The notes under the pieces were generated by a model. The model made no database searches and had not been told where the DNA came from. It saw nothing but the letters and a program-made list of their open reading frames with translations. This document shows, in pieces, positions 1-13,600 of a stretch of DNA of 64,000 bases. Both the position numbers and the translations under genes were made by a program. Numbering within the stretch: position 1 is the first letter of the stretch; every line of letters starts with the position of its first letter. Origin of the DNA: Kingdonia uniflora (Eukaryota > Streptophyta > Magnoliopsida > Ranunculales > Circaeasteraceae); assembly GCA_014058105.1 (NCBI GenBank), contig JACGCM010000440.1, forward strand, positions 4,154,001-4,218,000, read 5' to 3'.

Positions 1-1347
1 ATTGCGAAGTCTATCAAGGTTTTCGGTTTTTTTTTTTTGTTGTTGCAAGATTAAGTTGGGTTAGGTAAGCCGTGGACCAATGAATAAATAAATGAGACGA
101 AAAATTATATTCTGAGAAAGGTTTTTGCCCCTCCCATCCTTCTCAAGCAAAACACACAGGTCAAGAGGCCAGGAGCTAGGGGGCAAAATGTTTCACAAAA
201 AGAAATAGAAAAGGAAGGGTGAAAGGTCAGCACACTTGTTTGCCTCCCTTATACTACAACTCTGAAAACTACTCAAAAGATAAGTGATCGTCTGAATGAG
301 CAATGACTTACAGATACAAGGAGGTTTCTTTCTGTCTCTTATAAACACTACTATCTTCTTACAATCTGTAGCTATATGTACCTTATCAAATCCTTGCTTA
401 AAACAGATCCGTAGACCTCTCTAATAAATGCATCTCATAACGAGTAACAGTTAATGGCAGAAAATTCCAGTTTAGGAAAGGTTATAGTTCCCATTCTCAT
501 CCATAAGCAACCCACCATAACCCCCACTGTTTCCATTGACAACCTGTCAGTATTCAATGTCATTCTACCTGGCTTTGGTGTGGACCAACATTACAGTTTC
601 ATCACAGGAAGCTTGACCGAATCTTCAGTTTTAATAACCATGTTAGTGCTCAAAGTAACTTCAGAGCTAATATTTTGAAGGATGAAAGAGGAATCTACTA
701 CAATAGCCCTGAACATTAGCTTGTTCCTAGAATTTGAAATATGATACAAAAAACAGGAGACGGCAACTAAGTACCTTAGTGCCAACCTAGCTCCTGTTGA
801 GGTTGCATAACCGCTGCACAACATCCTCTAAACTTTTAGCTCTCACAAACCAGTTCTGTAAGGAATTTTCTTTCATATACTATTTGATAGCACACACCCC
901 ATGAATAGGTTGGTTAGAACTCTCGTTCGAAGGTTTATGAACGTGAAAGAGAACTATTGATGACATGTCTTTGAAGTTTGAACCATTTTTTATTTTTTTT
1001 TGTGTAGCAAGGCAGTTATTAAGCACCATGCAAGTGATAAACCCTTGCCTAGGCAAAATGTAGTTACTCCAGGACAACTACATCCATTTAACTTTCTCAT
1101 AATCAAACAAGGTTTTTCACCACGGCTAGAGAAAAAGCCATTAAATCTCGTTAAAGAATATGAAGAACGGAGCTAAGAGGATGGACATATCAAGATTTGT
1201 ATGTGAAAAAAGTATGCAAAAGATAATTCTTAATCCTCTTCGAGAGCTGTTTGGGATGTAATCCGGGAAGTCAGTGAACATCTTTTTTCCGCATACATGA
1301 GTAATACAGAATGAGTATTCAGCATGCAACAAGGTTAAAAGACGTTG
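1..1347. other. PEX6 intron 8, no gene seen
   Basis: There is no coding similarity on either strand; the open frames (for example 1141-1386 minus) match nothing I know. The region lies inside the predicted last visible PEX6 intron. Confidence 0.5.
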
Positions 1348-2470
1348 TGATATGACCGATTTGCAGAAGCAAGAGATTGTTTCCATATCAATGGGCTTTA
1401 ATCAATACACTCACTTAAAACTAGAAAATAATCTTTATTATTGAATCTAGAATACTGAAACTATGATCTAAAGATCTAGGGTTTTTAACTCCACCAAACT
1501 TTACACTAATGTTTTGAAAATCTATGTTCTTACAAAATGATTATCATGTTCTATGTAGCACACAAAGAGAATGATCTTAGCAATAACATAGAGATATGGT
1601 CCTCATGGGTGATAAAATAGGAAATGGGGCTCTTATTTTACACCCTTGTCTTAATAGTCGGTAGTGGATGAGAGAGAGAGTATTTGCAATTAGATGAGAG
1701 AGAGAAAGAGAATTTTAAGGAAGAGAGAGAGATTTGCATAGATAAGGAATGCTCTATATAAATCTAACAAAAAGAGAGTTGTTGGAGAGATTATAGGAGG
1801 AAAGAATGGCGAAAAACATGGGAGTAGGAGAAAGGTATTTTCCTTTACCCAAAATGCCCAACAACTTTCACTTTATTTCTTTTTCCATCAAAAGGGTAAT
1901 TAGGGTTCTGAAAAAGCTTATGTTGGACTACCATGTAACTACTTGTAACCACCCGACTACATTTCCAGCCCAAGTCGTTTGTAAGTGACCTCCCTATCGG
2001 TCGGTCAGATAGCATCAAGAAACCCCTTTCTACTAAAACAAACCTAAGAAAATAACCAAGATGAGCTTTCCTTCTATAGAGAAAAGATGTTCATCGCAAG
2101 ATATAGGGAAATTAATAATTGTAGGCAAAAGATATACTAAATAGAAATAAACATAAACTAAATAAAAATAAAGTGAATCTTCTAGAAAAGGGAGAGAGGT
2201 TGAGTCTCCAACATATGCTTAGGGTGGATCCATCTATCCATGAACGGTGGTGCACGGTCTTAATGTATCAACTCTCACCTCTAAGAAAAATTCGTCCATA
2301 ATTTTAAAGAAGGATTAAGCAACGACATATAACATACATCTGAAGAAACCTCGTGAATTGTGACCATATTCTTCAAGGTTTGAATCCTTCCACGGTACTT
2401 GCCGTAACCTTGGATTGTACCCATGAGCGGGGTTATGCAAAAGGTTATGATTAGAATGTATACCAACCTT
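1348..2470 (-). mobile_element. small LTR family X, copy 1: 3' LTR plus internal remnant
   Basis: Bases 1348-2270 (TG...CA) align with the LTRs at 14326-14683 and 15691-16112. Shared blocks are GAxxGATxxGCAGAAGCAAG near the left edge, TTATTATTGAATCT, GATCTAAAGATCTAGGGTTT and TAAGAAAATAACC. The LTR is about 500 bp longer than its relatives because of an extra GA-rich segment at about 1510-2010. Right of 2270 a polypurine-type edge (minus strand) and a short internal piece to about 2470 resemble 14684-14840. The element therefore points to the minus strand and is truncated. Confidence 0.7.
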
Positions 2471-2867
2471 TTATGATTTTAAGAAGGTTATACAGAAGAA
2501 TCGAAGATATATATTTTGAGACTTAAATTGCAAATTTCTTTTGTATGATCGACTATCTCCATCTCCCCAGAAGTTTGCTTTGTCTCTTCCGTCCATTTCC
2601 ATTCCATCTAATTATAAAGTTATGCTTTTATATCTGGGATCTAACTCCATAACCTCTTGGTATGAAAATAATTGGGTGTCGTTGAGTATTCACAATGGAA
2701 TAGAATACCGATGCTATAGTTTCATAGAAGGCAAGGTTAGCTGGGAAAGGATAGATACAAAGTAAGATTATTAATTTTACATTGACATTTTCTTTTGACA
2801 ACGTTTAATTAAAAGAAAATTTACAAGAGGAAGTATACATAGATCATCATCCCGGATTTGTTTCTCT

Positions 2868-5400
2868 GTGGAGAAGATGGAGAGTGTATACAACCAAAAA
2901 TCAATCGTAAATCACTTTCATGAGCAACAAAAGGAGTTGACCAAAGAATCTAGAGATATGGTCTTTAAAGAGAGGGAGAATGCAGCTCCAGGAAGTGATG
3001 TGTATAATGTATGCTTTTACAAGAAGGTTCGGGCCACAGGGGAAATTGATGTACCCAGTACTATATGAACTTCTTTCAAAACTTCAAGGTTACTCAAGGA
3101 GATTAACATCACAGTAATCAAGTTGATCCCCAAGGTAAAGGCTTCTACTTCATTTGCAGAATTTAGAGCAATTTCTCTCTGCAGTATCATTTATAAATTC
3201 ATCTCAAAACTACTTGCTATTTGCTATAAGGATGAAAATTGTCATGGATCATATCATAGATATCAGTCAATCTGCATTTATAAGAGGCAGATACACTCAG
3301 GATAATATTCTGCTAGCACATGAGCTATCTAAGAGATTTTGTAGGAAAGATGGTATTTCAACCATGTTGCTCAAACTAGACTTTGACAAAGCCTTTGACT
3401 CAATAAGATGGTCCTACTATCTGAATGCTCAGCAAAGGTTTGTCATTGCCATGCAAGCTCTGTCAATGATAATGAACAAGGCTATTATTTCAAACAAATA
3501 ATTAGATCCCCCACCTGCAAAAAGGACATCATCTCACATTTAATGTCAAGCAGATGATCTTATAACCTGCTTGAAAGCAGCCACTACATAGGCCACAAAA
3601 TTTCTAGATATTATTACCCAATTCTCTGCCGTTTCTGGCCTAGGAATTTAATCAAACAGAAGTTATGTATTCTTTTCAGGGAGTACCTCTATTCAAGACA
3701 TGGAAGAAAAGGGTAGCCCTTAACTTCAAAAAGAGATATTTGCCAGTCAAGTACCTTGAACCACCACCTCAAGTTAGCAGAGAAAGAACTGTGAGCCCTT
3801 ATTTGAAAAGGTCCACAAAAATATCACCAACTGGAAGAACATGTTTCTCTCATATGGGAGAAGGCTAGAGCTTATAAAAACAGTTTTAAACTCATACACT
3901 GTACTGGGCAGGGTGTTTTAATTTCCCCAATGCAGTAACAAATAAGCTGTAATAAGTGTTTAGAACATTCTTGTGGGGATGAGATAAAGATAAAAGAAGC
4001 CTTGCTGCCGCTGTTTGGAGTGAAGTATGTGTTTCAAGAAATATGGTGGCCTGGGAATAAAAAAAATTAAGGAATTATATGACTCCATTATGTTGAGAAC
4101 AGTGGGGACTGGTCTCCAATCAGAAAATCCATTGACAAAATGGCTTAAAGCAAATTATCTAAAAAAGAAGTCATTTTGGATAGTGGAGACACCCACAGAC
4201 TGCTCTTGGGCTTGCAGATCCATACTCAAAAAGAAAATATTTGCATTGAAGAACTGCAAAATCATAGTAGGCGTTGAGAGAAGTACATTCGTATGGCAGG
4301 ATCCTTGGCGGAACACTGGGGTGCGGAACACTGGGGTGTTAAACCAAATTTCAACTACAATATATGAATGTTCTCTGGCCTCTAACAAAATACAAAAGTG
4401 GAAGACCTAGCAGATGACAGTGGTAACTGGATTGTTCCAAGAAGGTATAAATCAGAAGATTTACACGACAATTTGGGAAAAATTACAGAAAAACCCATCA
4501 CTTGACAAAGTAGAAAGGGATTCTATGGCATAGAAACTTAACTCCAATAGTTCATTTACGACTAAATCAGCTAGGAATGTTCTTAGAACTCCTCAAGCTT
4601 CTCCAATTTGGTCTACCATCTCATGGGATCCTGATGTTGTCCCCAAATATTCTTTATAATTTTGGCTTAACCTAAGATACAGACTGAAGACTGGAGACTT
4701 CTTGGTCAGAACCGGAAAGCTGGATAGATCTCACTACCAGTTATGTGATGCTGAGGAAGAAAACAGGGAGCACCCAAAAAAAAAATTCCCACTTCCCAAC
4801 AAAGGTATGGAAATCAATCCTGAACTTTTTGGGGATCTCCAGAAATCCTCAACCTTGGTCTCTTGAATTGGACTGGATATCAAAATTACATGATTCCCCT
4901 GATCTATTGAAAATCTTCAGAAAAGCAATCCTTGCAACTTTCTATGACTTATGGATAAAAAGAAATAAGAGACACTTCAAAAATGAGCAGAGCTCAGAAG
5001 AATGCACCTTCAAGCTTATCAAATTTGAAGTAGCACATAAATGCTCTCAGTCCAAGTTCAGAAAAATCCCTAAAATGAGAAGTATTCTTCACAGTTGGGG
5101 AATTAAAACCAGTCACAGAACAAATTTACATGGATATCATTGTCTCATATCATCTATTATCCTAAAGTGTACTGCAAGTATGAACCTGAAAAAGTGGCAG
5201 TGGGTGGTATATTCAGACTAAAAAATGGTTCCTTGCATGCAGAGGTAGACAAGTCTTTAGAGATTGGAAAGATTGAAATTTTTGCAATACACCATGGCAT
5301 GAAGATAGTTGAATATCCCGGGGTTCAAACAAACAGAGGCAACGACTGATTTATTGTATGCCAAAAAGTAAATGATCATTGGAAACCACCCTACAAATGC
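2868..5400 (+). mobile_element. LINE (L1-type) ORF2 remnant: RT, C-terminal zinc region, RNase H
   Basis: Degraded non-LTR retrotransposon. Reverse transcriptase blocks: INITVIKLIPKVKASTSF then FRAISLCSIIYKFISKLLA (3100-3230), SAFIRGRYTQDNILLAHEL (3270-3330) and LKLDFDKAFDSIRW (3370-3412). Later come the LPVKYL region (3740), GGLGIKKIKELYDSIML (4045-4095), a zf-RVT-like domain with DLWIKRNKRHFKNE (4945-4990), and an RNase H start (VAVGGIFRLKNGS, 5196-5234). There are many stops and frameshifts. It sits in PEX6 intron 8, opposite to the gene. Confidence 0.88.
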
Positions 5401-5403
5401 CTA

Positions 5404-5940
5404 GCTTTTTTTATGAATGCAAATTTATTGATATAAAAAAGGATTACAAAAGATAAAGCGGACAAAAAACTACAAAACTGAAAGCAAACACAAAGAAGGT
5501 AAAAAGACGCTCCAAAGTTAGAATAACATCATGGACCTCCCAGTACGACTTCTTTCCACCTAGCCTTAAAAGAATCGTAAAACAACCCTTTCATATCAAT
5601 CGCCGCATTACTCCACCAGAAAATCAAAGATTCTATCAAGATAATGATTTTCTCTATCATCTATTCGTTTCCTTTGAATTTCCTTGCATTCCTTTGAAGT
5701 CAAATTGCTTAGCTGTAGTGAGACAGATCATCAAACGGAGTGACAAATCAGGACAGGATAAGGTTAGCAACACTTTTTGACCAAGATCTGCTATCGGAAA
5801 GGGATATTGTGCAACTTTCCACAAATGCAGCTTCGGATAGAAGTAGAGCAATCCTGCAGCAAACTACATTGCCTCCAAGACTGTATCATAATCTATGAAG
5901 CTCATCTTCCCACAAGATTTTCTTTTGATACTTTTGAATA
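5404..5940 (-). mobile_element. possible antisense LINE 3' end
   Basis: On the minus strand this stretch ends in a tract of the type AATCCTTTTTTATATCAATAAATTTGCATTC followed by A-rich sequence, a form usual for plant LINE 3' ends. The upstream coding part is not recognisable. It may be a second insertion inside the plus-strand LINE, whose own 3' end could be 5960-6049 (GTTGGGGTCTGCCTAACCC followed by an A tract). Confidence 0.3.
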
Positions 5941-6447
5941 GCAGATATATACAATGTAAAGAACCTAAGAAGCACTACTTCCTTTCATTTGTATATAATA
6001 CTCTCTGGTTGGGGTCTGCCTAACCCAGCTTCCTTCTCAAGAAAAAAAAACCTGGATTCGTTACACATGAGAAATAAGTTGGTTAAGGAAAACCTGGATT
6101 TGGACTGACAGAACAATCACAAGAGTGATTCATTTCTCTTCTACTTCATACTTCTGCCAGCATTATTTTGTCCGTTGTGTATTCTGATGATATCTTTGAT
6201 TATAGGGAGTGATGAAAAAGGGACTGAAGCTCTTAATAAACAACTAAGCAAGTTTTTCAATACAAAAGACTGGTGATCCATCTTCTATGAAGTATTTTTT
6301 GAGGATTGACGTTGCCAGATCTCCAAAAGGGAATAATCTCTCCTAAAAGAGTTATATACTAAGTTTATTTACTAAAATTGCTTGGAAAACTCCCATCACA
6401 AGCAGGTCACCTTTCAAAAAAAAACTTAGGAGGATACCAAGTAAAAT

Positions 6448-7080
6448 TTGATGGATCCAAATAACAAGCTATCAGTTGATCAGGGAAAATTTCCAGCTAT
6501 AGAGTCTACTGGCGTCTTGTATGAAAGCCAAAAGCTCATATACTTGACAATATCTAGACCAAGACTTCAATTTCCGGTAAATGTTATGAGTCAGTTCATG
6601 TTTTTCCTCAGACCCCAGACATGGACGCTATTATCCAAATTTGGATAAATCTAAAGGGTTTACTCTATTCGTCAAAAGAACAAGTTCAACACTGAGGGAT
6701 ACACGGATGTCCAGTGGATAGGCTTGTCTTCAGATAAGAGATCCACAGCCAACTATTTATTTATTTATGTATTCTAAAATATCAACCAGCTATTATACAT
6801 TTGTGGGAGGTATCTCTGTTATCTGAAAGAGTACGAATAAGACAGTTGTAGTACAATCTAGGGTGGACAGAGAGTTATGGCACCCATGCCATGTGAGTTA
6901 TTTTGGAGCTGTGATTAGCTACAGAAATTCAGGATTTCCTTAGGATCCCATTCAGATTAATGTGACTATCAGGTTACCATTCATTTTGCATCTAACCCAG
7001 TGTTCCATGAAAGAACGACACAAGTTGATTGTCATTTAGTTCATATGAAATTGATGCTAGGAGATTTGTACTTTTGTATT
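6448..7080 (+). pseudogene. Ty1/copia RT end and RNase H relic
   Basis: The conceptual translation shows the copia signature: MDPNNKLSVDQGKF, then KLIYLTISRPRLQFPVNVMSQFM, then FNTEGYTDVQWIGLSSDKRS. This is followed in other frames by a MAPMPCELFWS-like block and a NPVFHERTTQVDCHLV-like block (compare the family's YTDADWAGS..DRRSTSGY and NPV.H.RTKHIEVD). Stops and shifts are frequent and no flanking LTR was identified. Confidence 0.75.
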
Positions 7081-7559
7081 TTGTATCGTCGGCAAATTAG
7101 CTAGTTGATGGGTATCTTCAAGAAATCGTTGACTCAAGCCACTTTGGACAGGATTTCAAGTGGACATGGAAAACAATAGCTTGAAAGTTGCGAGAAACAT
7201 GAAAAATTAGAGGGTAGCTAGTCAGACAGGACGCCGACTGGTCAACAGACCAACAACATAGATTATAGAAGATCATAGTTAGTTCATGCTTTACTGGTCA
7301 CACCCAGTCCACTTACAATATCTATGACCGATCGACTGACTCATGGACTAGTATTTTGTTATTAACTTAGTTTGTAGCCCATGTAGCATGCAAAACTAAT
7401 AGTAAAGTAGAAAAAGAGGTGTCAGAGCCAGAGATAACTGCACGCCAAGCTTTTCTTTTCTTCAAGAAATTTCTGTTTTACATTAGCAAGGCGTATTTAT
7501 AACTTTAATCAGAACTTATCAAAATAATACGAATGTTCCAATGTAGTAAGAGGCCTTAC

Positions 7560-7631
7560 CTGAACAGTATCAAGAATTGATTTCTTCACATCCTCAAGTC
7601 CACCAACGTCCTCCCATTTGATGTTGGGCAC
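7560..7631 (-). CDS. PEX6: PEX6 exon 8 (start of D2)
   Basis: 24 codons, acceptor ATATAG|GTG, donor CAG|GTAAGG. It encodes [18 protein letters not shown] followed by ILDTVQ, the conserved N-linker entering the second AAA domain. The next exon should begin LPLLHKDLF-like and carry the D2 Walker A. I do not find it in bases 1-7559, so intron 8 exceeds 7.5 kb. Confidence 0.94.
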
Positions 7632-10600
7632 CTATATCATAATAATCGAAGTTCAGAAATATATTTTACATGCACAAGTGAACATCTTCACAGAGAGCAT
7701 ATTTCCAGTCAATCACTTCATTTTACATTTTAATGATGTATAAAACATATCTAAATGAATGGCAACTATTGAATTCTTAGCTCATAAAGAGAATGTAATC
7801 TACCTTTGGAGTACCTAGCGCAGATGCATTCCTTTTTTTCGATCTTTCCAAAGCTCTGATTATATCTTTCTTACCCAAATTATGCCACGGAGATTTGATT
7901 CCACTGTCATCGACAGTAGATGTAAGTTTCACAGAACTGGCCTTATCGGAGTTTATACACTTAACATCTTGAAGCCTGTGCACTAAATTTGCACCGGCAT
8001 CCGCAACTAACGCATGTATATCCTTAGGCATGAAACCCGATGTTTGTCCAATTATCTCCTTCACAATATCCGACACACCACTCTGCAAAGAAGGGTTTCA
8101 AGAACTATTAAAGTCAACGTCAACAAGATAAAATATGATATTACTAAAAGATAATTTAAAGAAACCGGAACATTAAAGTATCAGTAATGCAGAAATCAAT
8201 TACTACCTAGAAACGACACTTGAATAGGTATAGTCTACATGTAAAGGACCGAGAAAGCATTATTGGATCGGATGTGTTCACCTCAAAATAAAATGAATGT
8301 AAGAAACTAGAGGTGGAATCCGTTAATACCCCTTCTTATAAACCCCAAGAAAGTCCCCACAAATCACGATAGACCTTGAATGTAAGAGATCAACGGTCTA
8401 TAATGATGCTGACGTGACACCCAATGTAATTATCAGCTTGGCTCCGCTCGGCTCAGCCTTTTCAGCAAAACACGTGTTAGCAAAATCATAATGAATAGAC
8501 TGAAGAGAAGAATTCTCCAGGAATTAAACAACAGTGCATTGCAAACTGATGCTGGTATAAACAACACTGAATGATCTACAACTTTTGAGAAGACTGACTG
8601 TTCAGGTCAGATGCAGAAAGCCTCCCAGTGTATCTTGCTTTTGGATACCCCCACCAATTAAAGAGATTAAAATCTCTTGTGATGGATTATCACCGGATCC
8701 AGGGCCAGGGGGATATGGAGCACTTTTCAGAACTATGATTTTGTGGGGTTGTTAACCATGAAACTTGGAAATTTACAGCCATAATTGAAGCCATGACCAG
8801 AACCTATCAGCTAGGGTTCAGAAAGATCTGGATTATGCCAGATTCAAGTGCTACAGTGAAAGCTTTCAACTCAAATAACATACCATGGAGACTGTTGCAG
8901 ATATGGAGATGTTTGAAGAAAAAAATCCCAGTTCTAAAAAGCACACATGTTTGGAGAGAGCAAAACTTCAGAGCAGACCAAGCTACTAGAAATGTGAGGC
9001 AATGGAAGATGGGGAACTACAGTGGTTTGAAGGCAGACAGGACTTCATTACCAAACTGAAGCTGCAAATAATTTGTGAGGCCGTGGGGTGCCAACCCAGT
9101 TGGGATGTCATGGTATCCTAATGATGCCTAACCTCCTTTTCTCTATTTTTATTTTCTTCTTTCTAATGTAAAAGCTCTATCCCACTCTATACTTTATTTT
9201 CACAACTAATATATAAATAAAAGCTCACTTGGCAAAAAAAAAGTGTTAACATCTTCTTCTCTGTTTAAACAGAAGAACAAAAAAAACACACCCTTCTCGA
9301 TCTCTCCTCTACTTCCTCTCCCCCAACTCCCAACTCCATTCTCCATTATGAGAAGAATTCTCTGACAAGTTCATATGCGGTTGTCAAAATTAATTTATAA
9401 AATAAAGGGGAAGAAGTTTCTGAATATAAATTTCTGGTGGTAAATTGTGACGACCGAAGTATAGACTGGCCAGAGACAAAATGACGCAATAATAGCCACT
9501 TAACCTGCCCAAAATAAAAGTGCCCCAATTAAGAGTGTTTCTAGCCATATGGGCATGAGAACACAGGTGATCAAGCTCCTAAAAACTCCTTGCGGGTCGG
9601 TTTCTATAACCAATACCAAGTATGCCAATGCCGCAATAGTAATCCACCCCGTTGAAGCATACATACCAAGTATATTGTCAACCCTTATTCACTTTCATCG
9701 AATGGATCGCAAACATGGCCCAAGAATGATTTTATCAACAAAAATTCCATAGTTCCTCTCCCCAAGTTCCGACCGTTCAACCTAAATCTCTTCCGTCTTA
9801 CGTAGCGATCCAAATTCGTATTTGTGACGATCGCGAAACATCTCAATCTTAACAGAAACGTAATATGGGTACTCGGAAGACTTACTCTCGGTATAGTTGT
9901 AGAGAGGCCGAAAATAGTTGTATCAAACTTGCAACGATTTCTAAGGCAAATGCAGACTACAGAAAACGCATAACGTATTAACGAGCATTTGTTTAATCTG
10001 CTTAGTGTATTAAGTAGAGCTTCTCCTATACTTGTTTTGTTTAAAAAATTGATAATATAGTACAATATCCAGAAAAGGAAGAGGAGAAAGAAAGGAAAGA
10101 GAAAAATTAGAGAGGTGTTGAAGTTCGAGAAAATTAAGGTAGAGGAAAATAAGAGAGAGATACGCAAGGCAAGCAGCCCGAGCCAAAAATCAGTTGGTAT
10201 TGGGTGACACACCAGCATCCTTATAGACCGTTGATCTCTTACATCCAAGGGCTATCGTGGGTTCTTGGGGAGGATAAGAAGGGATGTCAACAGATCCCTC
10301 CTCGAGAAACTATCTGATTATGCTAATTTTTGTTGGATCAATTTTCTTAGGCAAAAACCACTTGAAAATAAAAGCCAATGTGTCTACAAATATCACTGAG
10401 CAATTGGAAGATTGTAATTTACGCATAACATGATAATAAAAAATAAAAAAGTGAGGATAAGTAGTCTTCGCTTTATATACCTTTTCCAGTGATTGGGACA
10501 ACATTTCAACTCTTTGTTCTTCATTCAGAGGACCCATACTTACTTCATGACTAAAGCAGCGTCTAATGGGTGCTGGTAAACCTTCCAAATCGTCGGCAAT

Positions 10601-13600
10601 TGCAACTAGCACCAATCGATGCCTGCTAATGTTTACTAAATTCTTTACATGCTGATTTGACAAGATACAAGTGAAACCATGTAAGCATACTTAATTAAAA
10701 TTCTTAAATATGTTCTGAATCTTTACATATATATGGAAAACATTGGATAAGTTAAGGGTTTTTTAAGCGGGATAAACAACTTAATAGTCAAAATCAGTTT
10801 TTTTAACCACCGTTTGATCAGCTTTTGTTAATGATTTTTAGTTTACGTTTTTGGCAAAAAAATAAAAATAATGCCTTTTGGCAATTAAATGCCAAATAAT
10901 CAGAGTTTAGTCCTAATTAATCGAAGTTTTAATAGAAAATATGATCTTTCACTTTTTTCCACTTCTATCTGTTAAGAGTAACCACACTATATGCGACTAT
11001 CTAAGATTAACTTTTAATTAGTCGCAGTTCTAGAAAGAAAGAAAAAATGGTTTTAACAACACGGTAGTTCATTTGCCAGAAAACTTGAATTGGGATACTA
11101 AATTTTCTTAATCAATCCCGAATTATCGAAGATTAATCGAGTCTTTTAGAAACCTGCTCAAGGACAGAAAATTTACTTTCAACAAAAATAATGGGACTTA
11201 TAACTCCGTCAGGACTCAAAACGTATGAATATATCCCAAAGATTAAAAGAAAATCTACAAGTTAGAATATAATTTGAGGGTCTACTGAAGCACCAAAACA
11301 GAGAAGGATGAAACTACAACTTACAAAACCGTCATCTTCTTGATCATCGGACCACAAATCTTCATCTTTGGAAACTGGCTTAGTGTAATCTCGAAGAACA
11401 GATGAAACTTCAGCAGTGACACCAACATTATCGGATGGTGAAGTCTCATTGGAGGATGAGTTTCTGAAAACCTCAAAATGGCGGAGAAGAAGTATAGCTG
11501 GAGAGTATCTGAAACAAAATCATGCTTCATAAACAAAGATCTAAAAGGAAAAAAGAAAATAAGGCCATCTTTATTGTAGGAAAAATATATGATAGAAACA
11601 AGGTTTTGCGGAAACAATAATCGAAAACTAAACTAAAACTGCTTTCTCTTTTTATTAATCTCTCTCAAATTATCTCACTAAAATTCTTTCTCTCATCTCT
11701 ACTTTTCTTCACTCAAATTCACTGTACCTCAACTATTAGAGTGATGAATTCCTGGTACTGCGCCATTCCATTCAGACATACTAATGCCCCCTCAAATTTT
11801 CAGACTATGTTGAATTCGGTGTTCCCGTTTTTATGGAAACTCGTCTTGGTTTTCTTTAAAAAAGTGAGAGTCTAGATCGACGTTGGGAACATCTCGATTT
11901 GGTATTGTGTGCTTTGCATACACACCAACTCTCTATTAAGCCACAAATGTGTACATTTGCAGCCCACGAAGTTTGCTACTTAGGCCATATCATCTCTGAG
12001 AAAGGTGTGGCAGCTGATCCTGAAAAAATTGCTTGTATGGTAGATTGGCCAAAACCTTCAAATATCAAAGGGCTTAGCGCTTTTCTTGGTCTTACGGTGT
12101 GTTACAGGATATTTATTCGCAACTATGGCTCCATTAGTGCTTCCTTAACAGAACTTCTTAAAAAAAGTGCTTTTGTTTAGACAGATGCTTCTACTAATAC
12201 TTTTGAAACACTGAAGCACGCAATGACTACAGCTCTTATACTTGGTTTACCTGATTTTTCTAAATCATTTTCTGTCTAATGTATTGCGAATGGAAATGGT
12301 ATTGGAGATATTCTAATTCAGGAAGACTGCCCATTGGCTTTCATGAGCAAGGTACTAGCTGATCGCCATCGTGGACTTTCTGCATACAAGAAATAAATGC
12401 TAGCAATTCTTCACTCGGTCACGAAATGGAGGCCATATCTTCTTGGGAATAATTTTACTATCTATACTGATCACAAAAGTATTGAGTACATGTTAGAGCA
12501 ACAAGTTACAACACCAGCTCAGCAAAAGTGGATGGCTAAATTGACGGGTTACGATTTTATGATTGTGTATCGCAATGATGAGATAATCAAGTTGCTGATG
12601 CTTTTTCTCATGAATATGAAGACGCTGGCATGTTGGCTGAGATATAATTTCCAATTTCTACATGGTTGAATGTTATAAAAGAAAGTTAGGGATCAGATAC
12701 CGGCTTACAGAGTATTATTGCTGCCATTGAGTCAAATTCCCCTACTTTTTGAAGTATACATGGGCTGATGGTGTTCTTCGGTACAAAGGACGCCTTGCTA
12801 TTGAAACTGCTTCTAGTTTGTATTCCGAAGCTTTGAAACTAATGATTCGTCTCCCATGGGTGGGCATTCAAGCTTCCTAAAAACATATAAAAGAATCTCA
12901 CAAAGCTTCTATTGGGCGGATTAAAAGGTGCAGTAAAGCGGTTTTTTGAAGAATGTGAAAACTGCCAAAGAGAAACGGCAGAATCCATTTCAGCACCGGG
13001 TTTATTACAGCCTTTGCAGATTCCAAATCAGATTTGGGCAGACGTCTCCATGGACTTCGTTAAAGGGTTTTCTCGTTCTAGTGGCAAAGATTGTATTTTT
13101 GTAGTGGTCTATCCACTCGAAGGCTGCTCACCTTGTTCCGCTTACACATCCTTACACAGCTATTCAGTACACCCAAGCATACATCAACAACATCTTAAAA
13201 CTTCACAGCATGCCACAAATTATCGCTAGTGACAGCTATCCTGTTATTAGTCGCTTTTGGAATGAATTTTTTAAGCTCCATGGGGTAGATCAATGGATGA
13301 ATTCAGCCTACCATCCCCAAGCAGACGGCCAAACAGAAGTTATTTGTTTTAGTGGTCTACAACCACACCAAACGGAAGTTGTACACGTTGGCTACCATGG
13401 TAGAATGGTAGTACAATACCAATTTTCACACGTCTAGGAAGATGACACCTTACAAGGCAATGTACGGTGGCCGCAATGTACAGTGGCCAGCCATCGTTAT
13501 CACATTACATATCAGGCACAACCAATGTTCATCATGTTGACCAGGCTCTTCATGATCGGGATTCTATTTTACGGCTCTTAAAGGAAAATCACTATGGTGC

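Larger units (their letters stand above)
8321..10291. mobile_element. terminal-inverted-repeat DNA element (~2 kb)
   Basis: The left arm (8321-8432) and right arm (about 10180-10291) are imperfect reverse complements over about 110 bp. Both contain ATGTAAGAGATCAACGGTCT next to CACGATAG, GATGCTG and CACCCAAT. Long arms suggest a Mutator-like or foldback non-autonomous element. A clear target duplication was not found. No transposase is visible inside, only a nested LINE fragment and unassigned sequence. It lies in PEX6 intron 6. Confidence 0.7.

Noticed and set aside
1141..1386. 81-codon minus-strand ORF as a further PEX6 exon (D2)
   Set aside because: It has none of the D2 motifs (no GPPGTGKT or DELDS-type sequence) and no proper splice borders.
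9685..10248. 187-codon minus-strand ORF as a membrane protein gene
   Set aside because: It is Phe/Leu/Ser-rich by base composition, runs into the terminal inverted repeat at its start, and has no homology I can name.
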